Numbered from the stretch's first letter, positions 1 to 13,171 are shown. The stretch is DNA of 64,000 bases from Ciborinia camelliae (GCA_025890175.1 JANPYM010000002.1:3893996-3957995); one strand, 5' to 3'. Translations and numbers: made by a program. Notes: a model not told the origin generated them from the letters alone.

Positions 1-1734
1 TAATAATATTATATATAAAATTAAAATATAAAAATTTAAAAAAAAATTAAATAATAATAAAAAAAAAAAATTTGTTTTTATTTTGAAATTTATTTTAATA
101 TTAAAATTAAAGCCAAAATTAAAACTAAAATTAAAATTAAAATTAAAATTAAAATTATTATTTACCCCAAACTTATTCTTAGATTTTTTATATTTATTAT
201 ATTACACCCACTTCTTTTTATATTTTTTCTTTCAAATTTTTTTTATTACAATATTTTTCAAATTATTAAAATAAATATTCATATAAAATTTAAATATAAA
301 AAATATATTATAATAATTACATTTATTATTACCAATACTAAATTATAACAATTTTAATAATTTTAAAAATTTTAATTTTTTTTTTTTTTTAAATTTTGAT
401 TTATTATTTTAATTTTAATTTATTTTTTAAATTTTATTTTCAAATAAAACTATTTCGTTATTATTAAAACTATTATTTTTTCATATTTCATTAATAAAAT
501 CAATCAAAAGCTTTTCAAAATTTGAAAATTTGTTTTTATCACTATAATAAATTTAATATAAATTTTTATTAATTTAAATAAAAAAATATTTGAAAATTTT
601 AATTATAAATTAAATATAATAATTTAAATTTAAAAATTTAATATTTAGATTTATTAATTTTATTATATAAAATTTATATTTTATAATAAATTTATTAATC
701 GAATTAAAATTATTAAAATTTATTTTAAAAAAATAATTTTATTTATTTATATACAAATAATAATCGATTTTTTTATATTAATTCTTAAGTTTTTTTAATA
801 TATCTTTAATTTTTATATATTTTTTAATAAATAATAATTTAATATTATTAATAAAATTTTTAATATAATACTATATTTTAAAATTCTTAATAATTTAATT
901 ATCCCAAAATCAAATTTTATTAATTATCCCAATAATAATATTTCCACAATTATTTGTTTTATTATAAAAATTAATAAATTTCAAAATTCAAAAACAATTA
1001 AATATACCATTCATCTCAACAATATTTATAATATTTTTAAATTATATATCATAATTCTTTATTTCTTTAAAATAAAATTTATATAAAAATATTAAATTAT
1101 TAAAAATTATAATAACTCCTAAATTAAAATTTAAAACTATATTAAATACTAATAAATTTTGCTATACCAATAATAAATCTTTTTATATAAAAAAAAATAA
1201 TTAAAATATTAAATCTCCTAATTTTAATATAATATCATAAAAAATATTTTTTTTTTAAAATTAACTTAAAAATAAATTAAATTCTTTATCCTATTCTTTC
1301 TTAATATTACCTTCAATTTTATCAACAAAAAATTTTACAATTTTTTATAATTTTTTTAAATATAATATTATTATTACAAAATTTATAAATAAACTTAAAA
1401 AAAATTTAATTATAAAAATTAATTTTTTTAACTTATTATTTCTTCTTCATAAACATTAATCTTTTACAATATTCTAAATATTAATTTTTTTTTATTATAT
1501 TCATCATTTTTTTATTTAATACTCTAAATTTTTTATTTGTTTTATAAAAAATATAAAAAAAATATAAAATAAAATAAATAAATTAAAATAATCAAAAATT
1601 TATTTATTAACTTAACACATCCAAATTTATAATTTATTAAAATTAAATAAATTACATAAAAATATAAATTATATAATATATTTGAAATTACTATAAAACT
1701 AAAATTAAACCTTATATACTATTTAAGCTTAAAA

Positions 1735-1805
1735 TAAAGCGTTAAGCCGTATTAAGCCTACGGCCCGCCTCGCGATCCGTACGACTCATACAGCCCTAGC
1801 TACTC
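1735..1805. other. short GC-rich island in the AT desert
   Basis: About 70 bases containing CGTACGACTCATACAGCCC and neighbouring CG-rich sequence stand out from the A/T surroundings and match neither small element family. The adjoining text (TTAAGCTTAAAATAAAG) resembles sequence at the right edge of the desert near 11,707-11,740 (TAGCTTAAAATAAACTAAAG). It may therefore be the end of an old transposon whose other end lies at the border. No coding capacity is visible. Confidence 0.4.
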
Positions 1806-2038
1806 TCAACATTATTAATAAATTCTATACATATTAATAAAATACAAGTTTTTTTTTAAAATTTAAAAAATCTTTAAAAAAAAGTTTTTATAATATTTTA
1901 AAACAACAAATACAAAATATAAAGAATAATATAAAAGTTATAAACAAAATTATAGTTCAACTTATTCAAACATAAAAAATCGTTAAAATATCAACAATTT
2001 TTAATAATATATTATTTGTTTATTTCGGATTAAATATT

Positions 2039-2244
2039 TGTTGGATAAATCACGTGCCTACGGCACGCTTGCGCATGCGCCGCGCACGGCCGCGGCGTGC
2101 CGCTTGCGGCACCCCCGCGCTACGGCGCTAGCATGCGCTAGCGGGCATATATAGTTGATCTGTAGTATAGTTTTTAGAGCTTCGAGCCAAATACACTGCA
2201 TACTATAGTACATTTGTTCTCCATCGCCCATGGTGATTCCAACA
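2039..2244 (+). mobile_element. Family-A MITE-like element, copy 1
   Basis: A 206-bp element has inverted ends TGTTGGATAAATCAC (left) and GTGATTCCAACA (right), flanked by the 5-bp direct repeat ATATT. The left half is a chain of GC-rich palindromes: CGTGCC-TAC-GGCACG, GCGCATGCGC and GTGCCGC-TT-GCGGCAC. The right half is AT-richer and ends in CCATGGTGATTCCAACA. There is no ORF, so it would be non-autonomous. It is nearly identical to the copy at 6,598 and shows no C-to-T decay despite lying in a RIP-like block. I do not recognise the superfamily. Confidence 0.8.
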
Positions 2245-5200
2245 ATATTAAATCTTTAAAATTTCAAAAACTATTTCGATACAAAAAAACGAATATCTTT
2301 TAAACGAAAAATTTCTTTTTTTAAGTCAAAATAATATTTCAAAATAATAACAAATATTATTTTTTTATTAATACTCAAAAAATAAATTATGCAATATAAT
2401 ATTTTAAAAAACGCTTTTTAGTAATATAATATTAATCTATTAATACAATTCAATTAAATAATATTATATAAACAAAATTTAAAAAATATATATATAATAT
2501 AATTTTGAAAAAAAAAAATCGATAATATATAACAATTATCTAAATATTAAAAACTAAATAACACTTAAAACAAAATATAAATAATTTTATTTTTTATTTA
2601 AATAATTTAAAAAAAAATATAAAATATAAAGCAAATAATATATATTATAAATAATTATTTATTAGTTTTCGTTTTAATATAAATAAAAGAATATTTGAAT
2701 TTTTTCAATAATTTGAAATTTAAAAAAAACTTATAAAACAAATATATAAATTAAAAAACATTAATTAAATATATTATTTTATTAATATTATAAATTATTA
2801 TTTTAAAAAAATATATAATACTTTATTATATTATTTAAACTTTATTTAATTTTTTTATAAATTACAAAAAAATAATAAAAATATTATATTAACAAAATTT
2901 ATTAAAATTAAAATAAAACTAAATTAAAAAATTATACAAAAAAACTAATCAATAAAAAAAATTTAATATTAAAAATATTAAAAAAAATTAATAAAATATT
3001 ATTAATATTAATAAATAAATTATTATATTATTATCTATAAAAATTTATTTAAATATTAATACTATCAAAAAAAATATTTCAAAAAAAACTATCCCAAAAA
3101 AAAACGGGTTTATATTAACAAAAAAACATCAAATCTTTTTAATAAAAAAATAATGAAGTATATTAATAAAAAAATAATAAAATTTAATGATTATTTTAAA
3201 TATTTTTATAATTTTAAATTTAAATAAAAAAGAATATATTATTATTACTATTACTGTTATATTTAAATCAAAATATTGATTAATAACACTTTATTGCCTT
3301 ATTAATTTAAATATTTAAATTAATATAATTTAATAAAATAAATATATTAAATAAAATTAAAAATTTATGTTAAAAAAAAATATACTTTTAATATTTATAT
3401 CAAAAATTTATATTTCTATTTATAAAAATTATTACTTTACTATAAAAACAATAAATATATTAAAAAATAAAAAAATATATATTTATTAATTTATTTTAAT
3501 TATTTTAAATCTTTTTTATATAAATATAATTTTAAATTTTTTATAATTAAAAATAATAAATTTTAAAATTAATTAATGATTAATAAAACTTTATTTTTAA
3601 TTTAATTTAAAATTTATTAAAATTATTTTAATATAAAAAGTTTATTAAAAAATAAATAAAAAAAATATAAATTTTAATTTTATAATTAAATTAAATATTT
3701 AATTTTAAAATAATATAAATAAAATATAAAATTTTTATTTTAAAAATTTCTAATATTTTAAATAAATATAAAAATTTGAAACAAATTTTTTAAAAAAAAA
3801 AAAAAAAATTATTATTTAATTATTATTTAATAAAATATTGAATTAAATTAAAACCAAATATTATCCCTTTATAAAGTTTAATATATATTTTTTTAAAAAA
3901 AAAAATTATTAATTTTAAAAAAATATTTAAAAAAATATTAATTAAAAAAATGAATTTATTATTTAATAAATTTTATCAAAATTCTAATTATATTTATTTC
4001 AAAAAAAAATAAAAATTATTGATTATATATTGATTATAAAAAATTAAATCAAATAATTAAAAAAAATTAAATATCTTTATTTTTAATTAACAAATCCTTT
4101 AATCAATTATAAAAAAATATTATTTTTATTGAATTAAATTTAAAAAATATATATTATTAAATTTAAATTTAAACAAAAAATAAATAAAAAACAATATTTT
4201 ATATTTATTATAAATAATTTGAATATTTAATTATATTATTTAACCTTACAAATATCCCCACCATCTTTTAAATTTATATTAATTAAACTTTTATAGAATT
4301 AATAAATATTATATATATAATATATCTCAATAATATATTAATTTATTTAACAAATACTTAATAATACATTAACAATATTTATTAAATATTTGAAAAACTA
4401 ATTATTTATAAATTTTATACAAAACTTAAAAAATATATATTTAATAACAAAAAAATCGAATTTTTAAAATTTATAATATCAAATAATAATATTATTATAA
4501 AATTTAATAAAATTAAAATTATTATTAAATAATTTATTTTTAATATTTTAAAAAAAATTTAAATCTTTTTAAATTTTATAAACTTTTACCAATAATTTAT
4601 TAAAAAATATTCGAAAATAATCAATAAAATAATAATATTATTTAAAAAAATCGAAAAAAAAAAAATTATAAATATTTTTATATAAAATATAAAAATATAA
4701 ATATTTTTTAAAATATTAAAAACAATATTTATTATTACATTAATATTATAATATTTTTAATTAAATTTTAAAATAATAATTGAAATAAATATATTAAAAT
4801 TCGTTTTAAAATATATATTTTTTTAATTATTTAAAAAAAAACCTAATTTAAAAAAATTATTACGATAATATTCTATAATATTTTATTTCAAAAAATTAAA
4901 TTTTATAAAACAATATTATATAATTTATAATTAAAAATTATTAATAATATATATTGTATTTTATAAATAATAATATTATATTATAGATAATTGCTATATT
5001 ATCATTATAAAAACAAATCACAATAATCTCCAATATTTTACAATTAAAAAAAAACTAAATAATAAACAAATTAAATAAATCAAAATATTTATTACATACA
5101 ATTTCGAAATTAAATATAAAACTAAAAAATCAAATTTAATAAATAAATTGTTAAAACAATCGAATTATTTTAATAATTTAAAAAATAATAACAAAATATT

Positions 5201-5333
5201 TTTAATATTAAAAAATAAATTAAAAAATATAATAATTTTGATTAAAATATATTATTATTTAAATACAAAACAATTATTTTTATAAAATATTATAAACCTT
5301 TTTCAAAAAAAAAAAAATTGTTTACTTTTTTGT

Positions 5334-5481
5334 TGTCAGGGGTGAACAACTTTACCACTGCGCCACAAAAGCGTGGAGTATTCCAGATTGGGATCTGGAA
5401 TAGTTGTTCTACTATATAAACCCTGTCAAGGCCCCATTCTGTGGAACCAGTGGATCCACCCAGTGGATCCACACCCTGACA
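5334..5481 (+). mobile_element. Family-B element, copy 1 (left unit)
   Basis: A 148-bp unit runs from TGTCAGGGGTG to CACCCTGACA, which are inverted ends. Inside is the perfect hairpin ATTCCAGAT-TGGG-ATCTGGAAT and a direct repeat of CAGTGGATCCAC near the right end. On the minus strand TGGCGCAGTGG matches a tRNA A-box. A second, almost identical 148-bp unit lies at 5,651-5,798. The outer borders of the pair are flanked by the direct repeat TTTGT (5,329-5,333 and 5,799-5,803), so the pair and the spacer between may have inserted as one unit. Confidence 0.75.
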
Positions 5482-5650
5482 CTCACCCCCGTCTTAGCTT
5501 GAACCCCCTGGTTCAAGACAAGGATGAATCCACACAACAAAAGTGGAAAGTTATTTATAGTTGCAGCTGAATTAAATAAATAATTCGAAGTGATATATTC
5601 TCGCCAAGAATTGATCTCAGAACATACCGACCAATTAATCTGGAATACAG
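5482..5650. other. Spacer between the two family-B units
   Basis: A 169-bp non-AT-rich sequence lies between the two family-B units. It has a perfect 8-bp hairpin CTTGAACC-CCCT-GGTTCAAG. Read on the minus strand, from the right-hand unit into the spacer, the A-box-like TGGCGCAGTGG is followed by GTTCTGAGATCAATTC, which loosely resembles a tRNA B-box. Together the composite could be tRNA-derived. No coding capacity is visible. Confidence 0.45.
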
Positions 5651-5798
5651 TGTCAGGGGTGAACAACTTTACCACTGCGCCACAAAAGCGTGGAGTATTC
5701 CAGATTGGGATCTGGAATAGTTGTTCTACTATATAAACCCTGTCAGGGCCCCACTCTGTGGAACCAGTGGATCCACCCAGTGGATCCACACCCTGACA
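5651..5798 (+). mobile_element. Family-B element, copy 2 (right unit)
   Basis: This 148-bp unit has the same TGTCAGGGGTG/CACCCTGACA inverted ends as copy 1 and differs from it at only a few bases (for example GTCAGGGCCCC against GTCAAGGCCCC). The right border is followed by TTTGT, matching the base pairs just left of copy 1. No ORF is present. Confidence 0.75.
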
Positions 5799-6597
5799 TT
5801 TGTAACCTAAAAGAATTATTAATAAAGATTAATTGTAAATAATCGATATTTTATTAAATAATTAATATTATAATTAAAAACAAAATAACATTAAATATTA
5901 TATTAGAATTTATAAAAAATATTTTATTACAATTACAAAAGTATAACAAATTTATAAAAAATAAAAAATATATTAAATAAAAACAAAAATCTATTAAAAA
6001 TGTTTTATTATAATAAATAAACGTTAAAAAAATAATTATCTATAATAAAGCTATTTTTGTATTATTAGATTTTATTATAAAAATAAAGATTTTAAAGATT
6101 TATTATAATAATTTAATAAAAAAATATTAAAATATAAAAAAAATATTAAAAATATTAAAAAAAAAATATTTTTAATAAAATATAAAAAAAAATATTAAAA
6201 AATATATTAAAACTTATATAATATATTAATACTCGATAATAAAATATTATTAATTATATAATGAATTAAAAACATTTTTTTTTTTTATAAAGTTTTAAAA
6301 AAAAATAATTATAAATTTTATTATAAATTTATTTTTTTCAAAAATTGAAAAATATATTTATAATATAGTTTTTATAATAATTAATAGATTTACAAAGTTA
6401 ATAAAATATATATTTATTATTAAAATTATTAGTTTATTTAAATTAGCAAAAAAATATTATTTATATATATATTTAAAAATTTTAATATATCAAAAAATAT
6501 TATTTTAAATAAAAAGTTATAATTTGTAAACTATTTTTGAAAAAATTTAATATTTTATTTTTATATTCATCAAAAACTATTAATAATATTTTATTTT

Positions 6598-6803
6598 TGT
6601 TGGATAAATCACGTGCCTACGGCACGCTTGCGCATGCGCCGCGCACGGCCGCGGCGTGCCGCTTGCGGCACCCCCGCGCTACGGCGCTAGCATGCGCTAG
6701 CGGGCATATATAGTTGATCTGTAGCATAGTTTTCAAAGCTTCGAGCCAAATACACTGCATACTATAGTACATTTGTTCTCCATCGCCCATGGTGATTCCA
6801 ACA
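6598..6803 (+). mobile_element. Family-A MITE-like element, copy 2
   Basis: A 206-bp element with the same ends and GC-rich palindromic core as copy 1, flanked by the 5-bp direct repeat ATTTT. It differs from copy 1 mainly around 6,724-6,740 (GTAGCATAGTTTTCAAAGC against GTAGTATAGTTTTTAGAGC). Surrounding DNA is almost pure A/T. It has no coding capacity of its own. Confidence 0.8.
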
Positions 6804-9800
6804 ATTTTCAAATCGATAAATAGATTAAACAATAAAATCAAAATTTTATATATTATATTATATATTATTCAAATTAAAAATAGGATAATTGGATATTGTT
6901 ATTATTTTTAATAAAATTTATATATAATATTAATTAATATAATATAACAAAAAAGATTTTATTTAAAATAATATATAATTTTCAATTTATATTTAATTAT
7001 ATTAATAAAAATGCCAATACAAAAAGAAAAATGTTAATAATCCATAAGAAAATCGAAATCCTAATAAAAAAACAAAAAAAGCTTAAAGAATTTTGGCAAA
7101 AAATAATTATGGGAAAAATCTAAAAAAATATTTTAATAAAATATTAACAATTTAATATTAATAATTTGATAATGTTTAATATAAAAAATATTAAATAATT
7201 AAAATCTAAAAAAAAATTCTTAAAACAATTTATAAGACTATTTATAATTATTAATATTATCTTAAATAAACAATTATATAAATTAAAACTATTTTTTATT
7301 TATAAAATATATAATATATTTTATATCTTTCTATTAAAACTATAACATAAAAAAAAACACCGTTAACCCATCACCACCTAAAAAAATAAAAAAAAGATTA
7401 AAATATAAAATAAAGAAAATTTTAATATATCAAAAAAAAAAAAAAAAATATAATATTTAATTTAATAAAAAAATTATATTTTATAAAAAAATATATAAAA
7501 ATTAAAAAAAAATCTTTAAAATTTAAATATAATTCTAAATAATTATTTTAATAAAAAAATATTATTAATATAATATTAATAAAAATAAATAAAATATTAT
7601 AAATAAAAACAATTTTAAATAATTTGTATATTATTATAAAAATATTATAAATAAAAATAATTTCGAATAATTTATATATTACCACAAAAATATTATAAAT
7701 AAAAACAATTTTGAATAATTTATATACCACTACAAAAATATTATAAACCAAAATAATTACAAAAATTTATATATCATTACAAAGTTTAATAATTAAAAAT
7801 TAAAGATTATCAATTAATTAATAATAAAATTATATTTATAAAAAAAAAAATATAAAAAAAAAATTTATTTGTTTTTATTATTAAATTATTAAAAAATTTT
7901 GTATTTTTTTTATTATTATTTAATAATTTTAAACAAAAAAAAATTATTTTTACCAATAACATTTAAATTATTATTAAAAAAAAGTTTTAAAAACTAATAA
8001 AACAAATTATATATATATTAACTTTTTTTAATAATATATTATTAAAATTTATAAAAACTATAAAATTTAAATAAAAAATTATTATTGATTAATAATAAAA
8101 AATAAATATTCAATAATAAGTTTTTGTTAAAAAATAAAACAAAATCGAAAAACTAAAACTTTAAAAAAAAACAATTAATTTTTAATATACATCAAAAATT
8201 AATTATTTATTAAATAACAATATTTTTATTTATATCCACATCCATATCATTAAAAAAACTAAAATTAAAAAACAAAAAAAAATTGAAAATAATATTTTAA
8301 AAAGTTTATAAATTCTATATTTTAAAAAAAAAGAAATACATATCAATCGCTTAATATTCAAAAAACTATAAAAAATCAAAACAAAACAAATAATCTAAAA
8401 ACTAAAAAGTTTTAAAGATAATTAAGAAAATTTAGAAGATTTGATTTTTAAAAATTTTGATTTAAAAAAATTGTTTTTTTATTAATTTTTATTAAAAAAC
8501 AATTCGAAATTTAATTTTTTAAAAATCTAAATTTTTTTCAAAAAACAAAGAAAAACGTTTTAAATAAAAACATTACTTTTCGAAATAACCTTTTTTTTAC
8601 CTTTTACAATAACCTTTTTTTTCTCTTTTTTTACAAAAACAAAAAAAATAAAAAAAATAATCGAAATAAAAATTTTTGTTTTTTTTTTTTAATAAATTTT
8701 TATTATTTAAATTAAAATTTAATATATTTTTAATTTTTATATTTTCGATTTTTTTAATTAAAAATAAAAAATATATTTATATATATTAATCAATAATTAA
8801 TAAATAAACAAAAAATAATTTATAAAATATTAATAAATATTTAATAAATTTATTAAAATTATATTTATACTAAAAAAAAAAAATATTATAATTATAATAA
8901 TCTTTTTAATATTATAAAATTTATATATTAAACTAATATATTTCGTTTTGCAAATTATAACAAAAATAATTAAAATATATTTTTTTTAATAAAAAATAAA
9001 GCAGCTTTATATTTCCTATTTTTTAATAAAATCTGGTTTTATATTGTTATATTTTTATCAATAATAAAATAATCAATTAATATTAAAATAAAATTGTTTG
9101 AACAATAAATTGTAAAGTTTTTTTTTATAAATATATTTATTATACAATAATAAAAAATTATTAAAAAACAAATATTTTTGATTTATAATATTACTTTTTT
9201 TTAATATTTTTTTAATTTTATAAAAATTAATTAATTTTATATAATAAAAGTAAATAAATTTAATAAAAGTTACAAAGATATTTATAAAATATTAAATAAT
9301 TGTTATAAAAAAAACAAAAAGAATTATAATATTAACAAAAAAACTAATTAAAAAAAAATATAAAAAAATATAAAAAATAATATTAATAAAAATTAAAAAT
9401 TCAAATTCTAAATTATAAAAACAAAAAAAATATAAATATTTTTAATAATAAAAAATACAAAGCCCAATTACCTAACAAAAAAATTAATAAAACCTTCATT
9501 TCTTTATATTAAAAAAGAAATTTTAAATATAAAAATTTTAAAAATAAAATTATTGAAATAATTTTTAATGTTTAGCCAATGTTTATTAAGCAATCGCAAA
9601 ATCTTCAATGAATCAAAAAAAATAGAATAATATAAATATATAATATTAAAATATATTTTATTTAAAATTAATATTTTATTAATAATATAAATTTTAAATT
9701 AATAAAAATAAATTATTATTTAAGGATTATTATTTATACAAAAAAATAATTATAAAAATATAAATCAAAAAAATGCCTTAATATATATAAACAATAAATT

Positions 9801-10548
9801 CCAATAAATAAGACTTTTTAAACGAAATATCTTAAAAAGAAAAGTTTTATTATAAATTTAAAAATAATAAAAATAAAAAAAATATTTAAAATATAAAATT
9901 TAGATTTAAAATTAATATACTAACAATTGTTAATATTCGATATCAATTAATAACAAATTTTTAATATAATATTTAATTTGTAAAATATTAATATATACAA
10001 AACGGGTTTATATAATTAAACAAAAAAGGTTTTGAAAATTTATAAAACTTTATATTAAATAAAATATTATTATTTAAATAATAATTAATAATGTATTGCC
10101 AATTATTTAAAAAATAATAGAAATTTTATTTAAGAAAATAATAAAAAGTCTTGGAGTCATTATTGATCTAATTGATTCCTTACATTTTCTATCTTAACAA
10201 ATAAAAGTTTGGATTTCTTCTTTTTTTTTCTTTTTATTCCCCCCCTTTTTTTATTAATATACGTTTTTATTATTATTCGTATAACTTTAATATTAAGAGG
10301 ATAAACTTTTGTCATTTTTTATATATATAAAATAATTATACATTTTAAAGTTTATATTTATATTTAAAATAGATTGTATAAAAAATACTATATATTATAT
10401 TCGAAATCAAATTTAAATCTTAAATTTTAAATTGTTTTTTAATATTAATATTTTTATACTTTAAAAATCTTTATATTTAATAATTAAAATATATATATAA
10501 AATGTAATAAAAAAATCTATAATACGATTTTATATTTTATAATATAAA

Positions 10549-11038
10549 TGTTGAATAAATCACGTGCCTACGGCACGCTTGCGCATGCGCCGCGCACGGC
10601 CGCGGCGTGCCGCTAGCGGGCATATATAGTTGATCTGTAAAGGTCACTATGAAACTGAGGAAGGTCAAATATTAGTAATGTAGTTATTGATAAAGAGGAA
10701 AGGAAAAGGAAGTTTCAAACTTCCTTTTCCATTTCCCTTTTCTACTAGAACTAGTAGGTTGGTCATGTGACCGGGTGGCCCGTGCACCCGAAGGTGTACG
10801 CCCCGTCACACTAGTGTCAGGGGTGAACAACTTTACCACTGCGCCACAAAAGCGTGGAGTATTCCAGATTGGGTATCTGAAATAGTTGTTCTACTATATG
10901 AACCCTGTCAGGTGCAGGGATCCACACCGTGGACCCACACCGTGACATGATCTGTAGCAATAGTTTTTAGAGCTTCGAGCCAAATACACTAAATACTATA
11001 GTACATTTGTTTCTCCATCGCCTATAGTGATTCCAACA
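10549..11038 (+). mobile_element. Family-A element, copy 3, interrupted by an insertion
   Basis: It begins TGTTGAATAAATCAC and ends GTGATTCCAACA. The core is shorter than in copies 1 and 2: about 35 bases of the palindromic region are missing. It is split by a 308-bp insertion at 10,640-10,947 flanked by the 9-bp repeat TGATCTGTA. Outside the ends, TATAAA occurs at 10,543-10,548 and 11,041-11,046, with two extra bases at the right border, so the target-site duplication is imperfect. Confidence 0.75.
10640..10947 (+). mobile_element. Nested insertion inside family-A copy 3, with a family-B unit
   Basis: This 308-bp insertion is bounded by 9-bp direct repeats TGATCTGTA (10,631-10,639 and 10,948-10,956), a clear target-site duplication. 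Its left 175 bp are unlike anything else in the window and contain a 14-bp-arm palindrome centred near 10,716 (GGAAAAGGAAGTTT and its complement), the inverted pair CTACTAG/CTAGTAG, and a CG-rich tail. Its right part (10,815-10,947) is a diverged, shorter family-B unit ending in CACCGTGACA. The family-B part has no target duplication of its own, so it moved as part of the larger unit. Confidence 0.7.
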
Positions 11039-11690
11039 CTTATAAATCTTTTTAATATAAATAAATATTACGATTTTTTTATTGATTTTAATTTTAATTT
11101 ATATATTCGTTTTATCTATATTATAAAGATTTTTTATAATAATATAATATTTATTAAATTCCACTTAAAATTTATAAATCTAATATTTTATTATTATAAT
11201 ATTATAACTTTAAACTTTTTTATATATAATTAACTTCGTTTTGTATATATATAGTTCGAAATATACTTTAAATTATTTTTAAAACTAATACTAAAAGAAA
11301 AATTAATAAGAAAACTATAATTTTGTAAAAGAATACATATTACCGCAAATATTTGATTTTTATTAATTTATTTAGTTTGTTTAGATTAATATATAATCCA
11401 AAAAAATATAATAACATTTTTAATAAGAATTAATACTTTTTAGTAAACTTTTTTTGAAATAGATATATAATTAAAAAGTTACCATAAATATTATAATAAC
11501 ATATTTTCCTTTATTTTATAAATTTAAACCGTATAATTTACAATTTCAATAAAATTTTATTAATAAAAATAATATATATTTAATAATTTGTTATATATAT
11601 TTAACTTTATAATAATAATAAAATATATATATTTTATATATAAATTATTATAATTCTAAATACGAAATACGAAATAGATTTTACATGCGA

Positions 11691-13171
11691 ATTTACATTT
11701 GCCTGCTTAAGCGTAAGCTAGCTTAAAATAAACTAAAGTGGAGAGATTCGCGATTATTAGGGGTCATTCATGGATATAATCATGCAAGTTCCCCGCGCCG
11801 CCAAGTCTATTTGGTGTGTCCGTGTGGTGTCATATCATATCATGTAATGTAGGCACTATGCGAGTGTAGGTGTATATTTTGGATCTTCTAGCAGGGCAAT
11901 GAAGTTCAAATTATTTGCCCCTCTGCAACATACATAATGTTGCCCCTCGTTTTCCCTCCCCCACACAGACAATCTCCAATATAATGATTAAATAAGCCTT
12001 GGAGAAAAATAGCCAAGTGCCTTCACCCCTATTACAATACAAACTCATAATCTATAGATGGTCACTTGACCTAACAAATTTCATACCATTAATGAATAAA
12101 TGAACGACTAGAGAATATTTGGACATTCCCCGGTTGATGAAGCATCTGAGGACCGTGGCATTGGGATGGCCATGGAGATAGTATGCGGGTGGAAAAGAAC
12201 TTAATCCTATTTAAGAGGTAGATCCGGATGAAAAGAATGAAATGGATGGGGAAATCATGCTAAGATGGCTAAGCCTTGCATTAAGCTTACCTACATGAAG
12301 CTACATTAACCTTATACTTTTTTTTTCTTCCACTAGTAGGTATCTACTTTAGTACTCGGGTTCTCCAGATTCTCTTAACTCTTATTGATTAAAAATTGTA
12401 GGGTCTGGTGGTTTTGACACTTCAAATGTTTCTTCAATAGATCAACAGCGGGCCCTTCCTTCTTCGGTCAGATTCTCGAGAGCTGGAGAGGTCTAAAACT
12501 ATCGAAGCGTTTCTTTTCTTCCCTTCCTTCTAGATGGATATGGATATGAATATGAATCTAGACCTAACAGACGTAAATAAATGAGAATGACCAATGAAAA
12601 TTCATCAAAATGTATCATTGAAGATCGGTTAAAATATCAAATGGCTGATTCAAGTTAGTACCTACCTAGATATCTAATAGGCATTTCGGGAACTAAGACC
12701 GTCAAACGCTCAAGCTACCTTCAACTACCAATATACTAGAACTTATGAATTCAATAATGGCACGGAAAATAGTATATCCACTTGGTAGGTAGGTAGGTAC
12801 TAGGTATACAAGTGATCAATGACAAATTTGTATGGGTGGGTCTGGGGTAAGTGGAATCAATCTGATGGGGAGAACTGGGGTAATGGGTAATGTTTGGGGA
12901 AGTTCATCTTTTGCAAATTTCCTATAAAGATCGAGTAACCCAGCTTAGAAATTGAATATCATCGACTTCATTCACTATCATCATCTTCTTCTTCACTGTG
13001 TTTTTATTAATCTACGGAAGAATTCTCTGCCTCTTCTCTCTCTTGATAATCATAACTTCATCTTTTCTCTATTCGATATATCTATCGACAGAAGAATTCC
13101 CATTCTTTTCTCCCTCCTTCCCCCTTCTTATCAATACATAAATATCAACGCTTCAAATCAATACCTTCAAA
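11691..13171. other. Intergenic region: border of AT desert and permease 5' region
   Basis: The sequence turns from the AT desert to normal composition. The last few hundred bases before the permease start are rich in TCATC and CTTCTTC pyrimidine runs, typical of a fungal promoter and 5' untranslated region. A run of GGTAGGTAGGTA occurs near 12,784. No coding region was recognised. Confidence 0.5.

Larger units (their letters stand above)
1..11690. repeat. AT-rich, RIP-like gene desert
   Basis: The stretch is almost entirely A and T, dominated by TA, AT, TTAA and poly-A/T runs, with stop codons in every frame and no recognisable protein. In ascomycetes such blocks are normally transposons or repeats eroded by repeat-induced point mutation (C to T on both strands). 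I cannot recognise the ancestral elements. Composition changes sharply to normal between about 11,690 and 11,760. The only GC-rich pieces inside are the small elements and one short island listed separately. A centromeric or subtelomeric position is possible, but no telomere repeat is seen. Confidence 0.85.

Noticed and set aside
83..274. Short ORF in the AT desert with Lys-Leu repeats
   Set aside because: Arises from an AAAATT hexamer repeat in A/T DNA; stop-poor frames of this kind are expected there. The same holds for 7,548-7,751 and 11,027-11,233.
5412..5789. Minus-strand ORF across the family-B pair
   Set aside because: Duplicate peptide text simply mirrors the two repeat units; no protein family or start context.
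6617..6841. Minus-strand ORF over family-A copy 2
   Set aside because: Made by the GC-rich palindromic core, which happens to lack stops; copy 1 shows no matching conserved protein signal.
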